Shown: positions 7,547 through 14,579 of the stretch, piece after piece
Position numbering within the stretch: the first letter of the stretch is position 1
Layout of the letters: every line of letters begins with the position of its first letter
Assembly (NCBI GenBank): GCA_003278735.1
Contig: QCDO01000013.1
Coordinates: forward strand, 1-51,862
From: Prochlorococcus sp. AG-355-J09
GTDB lineage: Bacteria > Cyanobacteriota > Cyanobacteriia > PCC-6307 > Cyanobiaceae
Direction of reading: 5' to 3'
Length of the DNA: 51,862 nt
Position numbers and translations under genes: made by a program
Notes under the pieces: generated by a model
Told to the model about the DNA's origin: nothing
The model's input: the letters and a program-made list of their open reading frames with translations, nothing else
Databases searched by the model: none

Positions 7547-7723
7547 TTAAATATTTTGATTGAATGATTTAGAACTTTCCCATTTCAAGTTATCGTTTAA
7601 ATCATTGATATCATTTGATATTGAAACTAAATTAACCATTTGAAGAATTTGACTTTTATTTAGCCTATTAATAACAATAAGTTTATTAAGCATTTCTAAA
7701 ACAGATTTATCATTAATATTCAT
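7547..7723 (-). CDS. 58-residue soluble helical protein
   Basis: Hand-translated ORF from ATG 7723: MNINDKSVLEMLNKLIVINR leads into LNKSQILQMVNLVSISNDIN, a regular heptad-like Leu/Ile pattern consistent with two helices, and a tail with W48. No membrane segment, no recognised family. It is isolated by more than 100 bases on both sides. Confidence 0.45.
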   Translation of the reverse strand: MNINDKSVLEMLNKLIVINRLNKSQILQMVNLVSISNDINDLNDNLKWESSKSFNQNI

Positions 7724-7909
7724 TAATTGTATAAAAAGCTATGATCCTTCAATTCAAATACTTTACATTATAGTTTTAAAAATTTCATTATATTTTTTAT
7801 GCTAAATATAAAAAATATTTATAAAATCATCAAAAATAAAACTTTTGCTTATATGAAAATATCTTAAGCTCAGTTTTTTATAAATTCGTTTATTGTAAAA
7901 AGAAAAAAA

Positions 7910-8080
7910 ATGAAAAAAAACTCCAAGAAAGATTACCTTAATAGAGATGAAGTTAATGAAATGATTGAATCAGCTCTAAGGAGACATAATAGAAGATCTA
8001 CAATAATATCAAGCGTACTTGGCTGGATCTTAATTGGAGGCTATTCGTTTGGACTTTTTCAAGCAGTTCAAAATGTCTAA
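7910..8080 (+). CDS. 56-residue membrane protein
   Basis: Hand-translated ORF: a charged amphipathic N-terminus (KKDYLNRDEVNEMIESALRR) is followed by one transmembrane helix (about 34-52, SVLGWILIGGYSFGLF) and a short tail. The acidic/basic helix before the membrane segment looks like a soluble interaction helix facing the cytoplasm. It lies 63 bases before the 73-residue gene on the same strand. Unknown family. Confidence 0.6.
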   Translation: MKKNSKKDYLNRDEVNEMIESALRRHNRRSTIISSVLGWILIGGYSFGLFQAVQNV

Positions 8081-8143
8081 TTAATCTTTTCTTTAAATAA
8101 GAACTTCCTAAATGATAAATTAATATAAGACTAATTATTTTTT

Positions 8144-8365
8144 ATGAGGGAATATATAAAGGCAAATCTTACAGTGATAAGAAAATATTTAAAAAAACGA
8201 AAAAAGTATACATCAAAATTAAATAATGCTTCGATAATGGAAGAATTCAAAGAATGGAGCAAAGATCCATTACCTGAGACAGAATCAATATGGACTTTAC
8301 CTGACTTAACGAAGAATGAAAGATTAAAAAATTTTTGTCGCTCAATTAAGAAGGAAATAAGATAA
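8144..8365 (+). CDS. 73-residue basic hypothetical protein
   Basis: A strongly basic N-terminal half (MREYIKANLTVIRKYLKKRK) precedes a segment EEFKEWSKDPLPETESIWTLPDLT and a basic end. No membrane helix or known domain. The stop lies 4 bases from the convergent 52-residue gene, a compact tail-to-tail arrangement typical of this genome. Confidence 0.55.
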   Translation: MREYIKANLTVIRKYLKKRKKYTSKLNNASIMEEFKEWSKDPLPETESIWTLPDLTKNERLKNFCRSIKKEIR

Positions 8366-8369
8366 GTTT

Positions 8370-8528
8370 TTAACTACCTAGTTGTATATGATTTACCTTT
8401 AAGTAAAAATAACCCGCAAATCCAACTATATTCAAAATTACAACGAAAATCCAAGCTCCAATTGGCTGATTAGAATCAAATTTTTTTATTTTAACTTTTT
8501 CCTTTAGTCTTTCAATATATTTAGCCAT
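8370..8528 (-). CDS. 52-residue membrane protein
   Basis: Hand-translated ORF from ATG 8528: a basic amphipathic start MAKYIERLKEKVKIKKFDSN, then QPIGAWIFVVILNIVGFAGY as one transmembrane helix and a short polar tail. It lacks the ExxNGRxAM signature of high-light-inducible proteins, so I do not call it one. The start lies about 300 bases from the peroxiredoxin gene, leaving room for two divergent promoters. Confidence 0.55.
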   Translation of the reverse strand: MAKYIERLKEKVKIKKFDSNQPIGAWIFVVILNIVGFAGYFYLKVNHIQLGS

Positions 8529-8749
8529 AATTAAAAAACATTAAAAAGAATATTTCTAATTATAGAGAGTTAGATTTTAAGGAATCTTAAATAAAATAAA
8601 ATTTCTTTTATTTCGAATTTTTATTGTCAAGCCTGTTAATGGGATATTTAATTAACTCCTTTTTGAGATTTTTTAAAAGTTTATTGTGATTCAAAATTGT
8701 AAATTTCCTAGTAAAGGAATAATGCCATTTCATTGAATTAAAAAAAAAC

Positions 8750-8779
8750 TTGCTAATTCATTATTAATAAAATTATAAT
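8750..8779 (+). promoter_or_regulatory. Promoter of the peroxiredoxin gene
   Basis: TTGCTA (8750-8755), an 18-base spacer and a perfect TATAAT (8774-8779) give a good sigma-70-type promoter, with an expected start near 8786 and a leader of about 45 bases. The 8529-8749 stretch upstream holds no gene that I can see. Confidence 0.65.
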
Positions 8780-8788
8780 ACTTATTAC

Positions 8789-8801
8789 GGTCAAACAGAC
8801 C
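8789..8801. promoter_or_regulatory. Dyad at the peroxiredoxin transcription start
   Basis: GGTC-AAACA-GACC lies just downstream of the predicted start site. It could be a repressor operator or form a short leader hairpin. A 4-bp arm is weak evidence by itself. Confidence 0.3.
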
Positions 8802-8831
8802 ATAAATAATTTAAATAAGGACAAATTTTTC

Positions 8832-9416
8832 ATGAGCTTAAAAGTAGGCCAAGAAGCACCAGACTTTAGTGCTACAGCAGTATATGATCAAGAGTTTAAG
8901 GAGATTACGCTTTCAGGTCTAAGAGGTAAATGGGTTGTTCTATTCTTTTACCCACTAGATTTTACATTTGTATGTCCAACTGAAATAACAGCATTTAGTG
9001 ATAGATACCAAGATTTCTCGGCACTTAATACAGAAATACTTGGTGTATCAGTTGATAGCAAGCACTGTCATTTGGCTTGGATACAAACCCCAAGAAATGA
9101 AGGTGGTATAGGTGATATTAACTATCCGTTAGTTTCTGACTTAAAAAGAGAGATTTGCCAGGCTTACAATGTTCTAAATGATGATGGGGAGGCTGATAGA
9201 GGTTTATTTCTTATCAATCCCGAAGGAGTAGTTATGCATACGACTGTTAACAAGGCTCCTGTAGGTAGAAATGTTGATGAAACGCTAAGGATTCTTCAAG
9301 GCTATCAATACGTTGCAGCAAACCCTGATGAAGTGTGTCCAGCAAACTGGACCCCCGGGGAGAAAACAATGTTAGAGGACCCAAAAGGTAGTAAGGAATA
9401 TTTTTCTGCGCTATAG
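8832..9416 (+). CDS. 2-Cys peroxiredoxin
   Basis: Thioredoxin-dependent peroxidase that reduces H2O2 and alkyl hydroperoxides in the cytosol; in cyanobacteria it protects photosynthesis. The 194-residue protein has the peroxidatic motif [13 protein letters not shown] (Cys about 51) and the resolving Cys in [11 protein letters not shown] near the C-terminus, the layout of typical 2-Cys Prx. The C-terminal segment GSKEYF follows. The gene has its own promoter and ends in a strong hairpin, so it is probably monocistronic. Confidence 0.96.
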   Translation: MSLKVGQEAPDFSATAVYDQEFKEITLSGLRGKWVVLFFYPLDFTFVCPTEITAFSDRYQDFSALNTEILGVSVDSKHCHLAWIQTPRNEGGIGDINYPLVSDLKREICQAYNVLNDDGEADRGLFLINPEGVVMHTTVNKAPVGRNVDETLRILQGYQYVAANPDEVCPANWTPGEKTMLEDPKGSKEYFSAL

Positions 9417-9431
9417 GAGAATTAGAAATAT

Positions 9432-10184
9432 TTAAGTAAGTAATGAGTAGTAAATAATTATAAAAAAATAAAAAATAAATATATTCAAAAAGGGGATAAC
9501 ATCCCCTTTTTGAGGTTTGGGCACGATCCAATCGCTTAAATTAGTTTTATATGATAAAAAGGACCACGCATAAAAAGAAATTTCTATTGCGACAAGGATA
9601 AAAAGATTAATTAAATTTAGGTCATTTAAACCAAAATATCTATAAATATGAAACTGATCATCAACACTAATATTAATAATTTGAAGATGCCAAAGATAGA
9701 GAGAAATCAAAATAAAATTTACCAATATTATTTTTTTTAAAATAAACCTAGATTTTTTAAAAATTAATAGGATAGAAATTAAAAATATGAAAAAACATAA
9801 CTGTGGAATATCCGGTTTTGGGACATTAATTCCTTCAAGAAATAAATTAATTATAAGATCAAAATTTATATATATATAATCAGCTATTAAGAAAGAGAGA
9901 AATATTAAATTTATTGCTACTAAGAATAATAATCTTTTTCCTTTAATTATTTTTTTACTATGGATTTTATCCTTAGTAAAACTATAATCTGTATAGTTTT
10001 TTAAAGAGTTTATATACACCAAAGATGGACATATTGCTCCGCTCAAATAGTAAAGGATTAAATAAAAGGAAATATCATTAATATTGAGTGAATACAAATT
10101 AAACCATTGTTTTTGTACAAATGGAAGAATAAGTAAAAATGAAAGTGTAACTAATAACTTCGTTGTATTGTTTTTAATTATCAA
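9432..10184 (-). CDS. Multi-helix membrane protein
   Basis: 250 residues with about seven hydrophobic segments (about 10-22, 38-58, 88-108, 128-142, 150-166, 190-208, 230-248) separated by short basic loops. No catalytic motif or family is recognised. It lies 33 bases downstream of the FtsH-like gene on the same strand, so the two are probably co-transcribed; a functional link with that protein is an inference. Its last 30 or so codons contain the terminator hairpin shared with the peroxiredoxin gene, so transcripts may often end inside the coding region. Confidence 0.7.
   Translation of the reverse strand: MIIKNNTTKLLVTLSFLLILPFVQKQWFNLYSLNINDISFYLILYYLSGAICPSLVYINSLKNYTDYSFTKDKIHSKKIIKGKRLLFLVAINLIFLSFLIADYIYINFDLIINLFLEGINVPKPDIPQLCFFIFLISILLIFKKSRFILKKIILVNFILISLYLWHLQIINISVDDQFHIYRYFGLNDLNLINLFILVAIEISFYAWSFLSYKTNLSDWIVPKPQKGDVIPFLNIFIFYFFIIIYYSLLT
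9487..9511. terminator. Bidirectional terminator after peroxiredoxin
   Basis: AAAAAGGGGAT-AAC-ATCCCCTTTTT: an 11-bp perfect stem with A- and U-tracts on both sides, so it can stop transcription from either strand. It lies inside the last codons of the convergent membrane-protein gene (GDVIPF region). Confidence 0.85.
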
Positions 10185-10217
10185 AAAAATATTTTTTTTT
10201 AATTTAAAGCAATTAAA

Positions 10218-11972
10218 TCAAACTTTCAACAATTTAGAAGTTGTTAATTTAAAAACTTTTTTATCGATAGTTTCTTGATTTAAAAGTATATCAACTAATT
10301 TATCTAGTAATACTCTATTTTTTTTCAATATTTTTATTGAATTATTTAATGAAATTTTAGAAATATTTATGATTTCATTATCTATTCTAGAACTGGTATT
10401 TTCTGCTATGAGAGGCTTTCTTCTAAATAATCCATCTCCTAAATACATTTCATTATTATCAGAATCCATTGAAATTGGACCAATAATTGAAAATCCATAT
10501 TTTGTAACCATTTCCCTTACGATATTCGTCGCATAAGAGATATCATTTATGGAGCATTGTGTAATTTCACCTTCACCAAAAACTATCGTTTCTGCTGCTC
10601 TTCCAGCTAAAGCAATTTCAATTTTTGAAAATAATAATTTTTTTGAAATCAATCCACTAGAAATTACATCTTCATCAGGGCATATTTTTGTATATCCTCC
10701 TATAGATCCAGATCTAGGTAAAATCGTAATTTTATCAACTGATTCAATTCCATTTCTCACAGCAGATACAATTGCTCTACCTACTTCGTTATAAGCAATA
10801 ATTTTTTTCATATTAGGAGAAGTTATTAATGAGCTTCTTAGGCCAATTGTAATTTTATCAAGAGCATTTTCTATATGTAGATCACTTATTAATTTAGATT
10901 CGTCTCTTGCACAGTGGATAGCACTCTCGTTCATCAAATTTGCAAGATCTGCTCCCGAAAATCCAACTGTTCTAGAAGCCCAATATCCTAAGTCAACTTC
11001 GCTTGAAAGTGGTTTGGAAAGTGAGTGAACTGAAAGAATTTTTTTTCTTCCATCTAAATCTGGAAGCATTACTTCAATTTTCCTATCAAATCTACCTGGT
11101 CTTAATAATGCTGCATCCAAAATATCTGGTCTATTTGTTGCTGCTAAAACAATAATCCCAGAATTATCAGCAAAACCATCTAATTCAGTAAGAAGCTGAT
11201 TAAGGGTTTGTTCTCTTTCATCATTTCCACCTCCGATCCCAGACCCTCTTTGCCTACCAATGGAATCAATTTCATCAATGAAAATTATACAAGGAGATTT
11301 GTCCTTAGCCTTAGAGAACAGATCACGTACTCGGCTTGCTCCAACACCAACAAAAAGTTCTACAAACTCTGATGCCGATATTGAGAGAAATGGCACTCCT
11401 GATTCACCAGCAATTGCTTTAGCTAATAATGTTTTACCTGTTCCTGGTGGGCCTATTAGAAGAACTCCCTTAGGAACTTTTGCTCCAAGATTTTCAAATT
11501 TCTTTGGTTCTTTCAAAAATGTTATTACCTCTTTTAATTCCTCAGCGGCTTCAGGGACGCCAGCTACATCATCGAATCTCGTTTCTACATCGTCAATAGT
11601 TATAAATTTAGCTTGATTTTTGGTAAAACCAAAAGCTCTGGAAGCCAATTTTGATGTACTTCTCAAGATTAAAGCTATAGCTAATATGAAAATCAGAAAA
11701 AGACTTATTGAGGCAAATGAATTAGCGGCTGAGGCTTCTTTTCTACTATTGTTAACAGTTAGATCTACCTTATTTTCAGTAGCCTTTTCAAGGATTATTT
11801 GATCGTTGTAAAGGATAGGTATTTTAAATTTATCACCATTTTTATACAGAACATCAATTTCTCTCTGCCTTGGATAGAAAAATATTGATTCTATTTTCCC
11901 CGTCTCTATATCTTCTAGAAGATCCGAATAACTTGATTTAGAATTTGAATATGAGAATTTTGATCTAAACAC
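10218..11972 (-). CDS. FtsH-like AAA protein lacking the zinc protease motif
   Basis: 584-residue FtsH homologue. One transmembrane helix (about 88-104) follows an extracytoplasmic-type region. The usual first membrane helix is missing, and an in-frame TAA 9 bases before the GTG start prevents extension. The AAA ATPase is intact: Walker A GPPGTGKT (174-181), Walker B IIFIDEID (229-236), and the second region of homology with the arginine fingers in LLRPGRFDR. The zinc motif HExGH, however, reads N395-E-V-G-R399, with both metal-binding histidines replaced; the third-ligand Asp (D477 in the SINDIS stretch) remains. It should unfold or remodel membrane proteins without cutting them, like plant FtsHi proteins. 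It could still assemble with active FtsH subunits. Confidence 0.93.
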   Translation of the reverse strand: MFRSKFSYSNSKSSYSDLLEDIETGKIESIFFYPRQREIDVLYKNGDKFKIPILYNDQIILEKATENKVDLTVNNSRKEASAANSFASISLFLIFILAIALILRSTSKLASRAFGFTKNQAKFITIDDVETRFDDVAGVPEAAEELKEVITFLKEPKKFENLGAKVPKGVLLIGPPGTGKTLLAKAIAGESGVPFLSISASEFVELFVGVGASRVRDLFSKAKDKSPCIIFIDEIDSIGRQRGSGIGGGNDEREQTLNQLLTELDGFADNSGIIVLAATNRPDILDAALLRPGRFDRKIEVMLPDLDGRKKILSVHSLSKPLSSEVDLGYWASRTVGFSGADLANLMNESAIHCARDESKLISDLHIENALDKITIGLRSSLITSPNMKKIIAYNEVGRAIVSAVRNGIESVDKITILPRSGSIGGYTKICPDEDVISSGLISKKLLFSKIEIALAGRAAETIVFGEGEITQCSINDISYATNIVREMVTKYGFSIIGPISMDSDNNEMYLGDGLFRRKPLIAENTSSRIDNEIINISKISLNNSIKILKKNRVLLDKLVDILLNQETIDKKVFKLTTSKLLKV

Positions 11973-12103
11973 TAATCTTTATAAGTGATTAATAAAGCAT
12001 ATATGCTTATTTAATAAATTGACGTATATAAACAAAATATACTCAAAAGTTTTGGAGATAACCAGTTAAAGGTTATATTATTATATGGTAATAAAGAAAC
12101 AGA

Positions 12104-12271
12104 ATGGCTGTACCAAAGAAGAAAAAATCTAAGAGCAAAAGGAACCAGAGGCACGCTGTTTGGAAAGGTAAAGCAGCAATAGCAGCTCAAAAAGCAATAT
12201 CTTTAGGTAAATCAGTTTTAACTGGGAAAGCTCAAGGATTTGTTTATCCTATTGAAGAAGAAGAAGAGTAG
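12104..12271 (+). CDS. rpmF: 50S ribosomal protein L32
   Basis: 55-residue L32 of the large ribosomal subunit, starting [20 protein letters not shown], the family signature. It lacks the C-terminal zinc cysteines of the E. coli-type L32 and ends in an acidic tail. It is divergent from the FtsH-like gene. The leader holds an inverted repeat ATAACC-7-GGTTAT (12058-12076) that could form a short hairpin, perhaps for autoregulation. The stop lies 3 bases from the convergent ycf20 gene. Confidence 0.96.
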   Translation: MAVPKKKKSKSKRNQRHAVWKGKAAIAAQKAISLGKSVLTGKAQGFVYPIEEEEE

Positions 12272-12274
12272 CTT

Positions 12275-12601
12275 CTAAGATCCTAATTTAAATGCTTCAA
12301 GTATAACGGCATAAATTGCACCAATTCTTAATTTATCAACTACGGTCCATAGATAATAAAATTTGGAACTTGCGAGAGGTTTAATTCTTATAATGATTTC
12401 AATAAAAACAATAATTATTGGAACCATAATTAACTCATTTTTACCTTCAGATATAAATTTTGTGAGAAAATTTGCGAACAAAAAATAACCTGTCAAAACA
12501 GAAATCAGTCCAATAGATTTTGTCCTCCAAGTATCACTTAGAAAACCAAAAAATATATTATTTAACTGGTAGGTGATTCTTGAAAAATTAGTTTTTTGCA
12601 T
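12275..12601 (-). CDS. ycf20: Ycf20-like membrane protein (DUF565)
   Basis: 108-residue protein carrying the Ycf20/DUF565 core: FFGFLSDTWRTKSIGLISVL, a membrane helix (about 28-46), a second hydrophobic stretch (about 58-70) and a final segment WTVVDKLRIGAIYAVILEAFKLG. Ycf20 proteins are thylakoid-associated; the plant and algal relatives affect non-photochemical quenching, but their molecular role is not settled. It overlaps the end of the upstream CbbY-type gene by 14 bases, so translation is likely coupled. Confidence 0.85.
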   Translation of the reverse strand: MQKTNFSRITYQLNNIFFGFLSDTWRTKSIGLISVLTGYFLFANFLTKFISEGKNELIMVPIIIVFIEIIIRIKPLASSKFYYLWTVVDKLRIGAIYAVILEAFKLGS

Positions 12602-13352
12602 TACTAAAAGAGACTAAGTAATCACTCAGAAAACTATAGTCAATATATGATTTATTTAGTTTAGGGCCTTTAATTACGTTTGCCACATTATTCTCATCAC
12701 CAAGACTGTCTAAAATACAATCTAATTTAATATTTTCCTCGAGAACAATTGGGATATTTGAAGGGACAAAGATTGTAGGTAAGTTAGCTGCCAAGGAAGA
12801 TTTCAATCCTGGATTGGAGTCTTCAAAAACAATTGAGTTGTTTTTATTTATACCACTTAATTTGATTGCCTTTAAATATGGCAATGGATTTGGTTTCTTT
12901 AATTCAACGTCTTCGCTTGAAATAATGAACTCAAAAGGGTTGAAGCCATTAAAAAGATAATCAACAAGTAGATTGACTTGAATTCTTGAACTTGAAGTAA
13001 CAATAAATTGTCTTACTTTTTTTCTATGTAATTCATTTATTAATCTAAAAACACCAGTTTTTAAACTAACGCAATTACTTTTTATAATTTCTAAATAATG
13101 ATACTGCTTTGTTTCATGAATTTTGAGAATTAAATCTTCTGACAAAATATGATTATTAGATTTAGCGTAATAAGCTATCCTATTTTTGCCTCCATTTATC
13201 TTCAGAAGTTTTATATATGAATTAGTATCCCAATTCCAATCAATATCAAGGTCATTAAAAGCATTATTAAAAGCGGGTAAATGGGCCTCTAATTCAGTAT
13301 TCGCGATAGTACCATCTAAATCCCAATAAACACCCTCAAGATAGCTCACCAA
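12588..13352 (-). CDS. HAD-family phosphatase, CbbY type
   Basis: 254-residue haloacid-dehalogenase-fold hydrolase. Motif I is D11-L-D13-G-T15 with the nucleophilic Asp11; a helical cap follows. Motif II is the FIVTSS segment. Motif III/IV are KKPNPLPYLKA and VFEDSNPGLKSSLAA. The pattern fits the CbbY/beta-phosphoglucomutase group, which dephosphorylates or isomerises sugar phosphates; CbbY itself removes xylulose-1,5-bisphosphate, a Rubisco inhibitor. The exact substrate is not readable from sequence. The 3' end overlaps ycf20. Confidence 0.85.
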   Translation of the reverse strand: MVSYLEGVYWDLDGTIANTELEAHLPAFNNAFNDLDIDWNWDTNSYIKLLKINGGKNRIAYYAKSNNHILSEDLILKIHETKQYHYLEIIKSNCVSLKTGVFRLINELHRKKVRQFIVTSSSRIQVNLLVDYLFNGFNPFEFIISSEDVELKKPNPLPYLKAIKLSGINKNNSIVFEDSNPGLKSSLAANLPTIFVPSNIPIVLEENIKLDCILDSLGDENNVANVIKGPKLNKSYIDYSFLSDYLVSFSNAKN

Positions 13353-13364
13353 AAAGACTTTCTT

Positions 13365-13442
13365 TTATTTACGGTAAAATACGAGAGCAATTATTGCTGG
13401 TCCTGCTAACGCAACTACAGCCAAAGGAATAAGTGTTGCCAT
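13365..13442 (-). CDS. psb30: Photosystem II protein Psb30 (Ycf12)
   Basis: 25-residue hand-translated ORF consisting of one transmembrane helix: MATLIPLAVVALAGPAIIAL then VFYRK. The Leu-Ala-Gly-Pro-x-x-Ile-Ala-Leu core and basic C-terminus are the hallmarks of Psb30, a small subunit at the edge of photosystem II near cytochrome b559. It is 12 bases upstream of the CbbY-type gene on the same strand and divergent from the cysteine-cluster gene at 13525. Confidence 0.85.
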   Translation of the reverse strand: MATLIPLAVVALAGPAIIALVFYRK

Positions 13443-13524
13443 GATTAATGAATATGTTTTGTGATACTATTTTTACAAATAAATGACGAAAATGTACTGC
13501 TACGTTACAAGATTGAATTAAATT

Positions 13525-13872
13525 ATGAAATCATGGACATGTATAGAAAATTGTGGAGCTTGTTGTAAATTCGACTTGAATGAAAGAAGTGATTTGACTA
13601 TCAAACTTAACAATGAAGATATAGCTTTGATAAATTCGATGACGGCTAAAGACGGTTGGTGTAAAAATCTGGACAGAGAAAATAAAAAATGCTTAATTTA
13701 TGAAACCAGACCACATTTTTGCAGGGTAAGTGAATTTTCAACTTCATTTAAAGGATATTTGAAATCTGGTGATAAATTTTTAATAGATTGCTGCAAACAA
13801 CATATTTCATCAAATTATGGATACCAAAGTAAAGAGATGAAAACTTTTAGAATTGCTGTTTCAGGAAAATGA
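13525..13872 (+). CDS. YkgJ-type cysteine-cluster protein
   Basis: 115-residue cytoplasmic protein with a C-x3-C-x2-CC cluster at the N-terminus (C6, C10, C13, C14), a second group around WCKNLDRENKKCLIY and FCRV, and C residues in the IDCCKQ stretch. This is the YkgJ/zinc- or iron-chelating domain pattern, thought to bind a metal or Fe-S cluster; function is unknown. Its stop overlaps the following UPF0016 gene (ATGA), so translation is coupled with a predicted Mn2+/Ca2+ transporter, which makes a metal-related role plausible. Confidence 0.8.
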   Translation: MKSWTCIENCGACCKFDLNERSDLTIKLNNEDIALINSMTAKDGWCKNLDRENKKCLIYETRPHFCRVSEFSTSFKGYLKSGDKFLIDCCKQHISSNYGYQSKEMKTFRIAVSGK

Positions 13873-14195
13873 ATAGTAAATTAGAAAAAAAAGAAAACAA
13901 TCTAGAAAAAAGTTTTTTTTCAATATTTATAACGACATTTACAACAATCTTTATTGCTGAACTAGGCGATAAAACTCAGATAGCCACATTAATGCTTTCT
14001 GCTGAATCGGGCAGGCCAATAGTAGTTTTTCTTGGAAGTTCTCTAGCATTAATAAGCTCTAGCATAGTAGGAGTTCTTATTGGTAAGTGGGTATCAAAAA
14101 AAATATCTCCTAGCAAATTTGCTTTATCTACTGGTACTTTAATGATATTGATAAGTATATTTTTAGCTTATGAAACATTTAAAAATTATTTATAA
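13869..14195 (+). CDS. UPF0016/GDT1 cation transporter, first half
   Basis: 108-residue membrane protein with one UPF0016 repeat: three hydrophobic helices and the signature E31-L-G-D-K-T36 with QIATL in helix 1. This family (yeast Gdt1, TMEM165, Synechocystis Mnx) moves Mn2+/Ca2+ against H+; the acidic E/D pair in each repeat binds the cation. Usually two repeats are fused in one protein of about 200 residues; here each is its own gene, so a heterodimer is expected. The stop is immediately followed by the ATG of the second half. Confidence 0.9.
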   Translation: MNSKLEKKENNLEKSFFSIFITTFTTIFIAELGDKTQIATLMLSAESGRPIVVFLGSSLALISSSIVGVLIGKWVSKKISPSKFALSTGTLMILISIFLAYETFKNYL

Positions 14196-14507
14196 ATGGT
14201 TTTAAGTTTATTACTATCAACATTTCTAACCGTTTTCATAGCCGAATTAGGTGACAAAACGCAACTAGCTACCTTAACTATAAGTGGCACTTCAAATAAA
14301 CCATTAGCAGTTTTTCTAGGATCTTCTTCAGCACTTGTTTTTGCAAGTTTACTTGGAGCTTTAACAGGTGGTTCTATTTCAAGTTTTTTACCCGAAGTAG
14401 TTCTTAAGTCAATAGCCTCCATTACATTTTTCATCATTGGTATAAGGCTCTTTATCAACTCTTTCACCATCGAAAAAGAAGAAAAAGAAGAGAAAGAAAA
14501 TAATTAG
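14196..14507 (+). CDS. UPF0016/GDT1 cation transporter, second half
   Basis: 103 residues, with the same signature E17-L-G-D-K-T22 and QLATL in its first helix, two further hydrophobic segments (about 40-62 and 72-92) and a Glu/Lys-rich C-terminal tail. It starts with zero gap after the first half, ensuring matched translation of the two repeats. By analogy with Synechocystis Mnx the pair would export Mn2+ from the cytosol, into the thylakoid lumen or periplasm; this is inferred from family, not shown here. Confidence 0.9.
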   Translation: MVLSLLLSTFLTVFIAELGDKTQLATLTISGTSNKPLAVFLGSSSALVFASLLGALTGGSISSFLPEVVLKSIASITFFIIGIRLFINSFTIEKEEKEEKENN

Positions 14508-14579
14508 TTTTAAGCTTGGATAATAAGGTGTAATAATGAAGTGTATACCCCTAAATTAATTTAAAATTTTATTTAGATC

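Noticed and set aside
8370..8528. High-light-inducible (HLIP) protein
   Set aside because: It has one membrane helix but lacks the ExxNGRxAM chlorophyll-binding motif. No HLIP was found in the small-gene region.
11260..11616. Antisense ORF inside the FtsH-like gene
   Set aside because: It is the reverse shadow of the strongly conserved AAA domain; the minus-strand frame has clear motifs.
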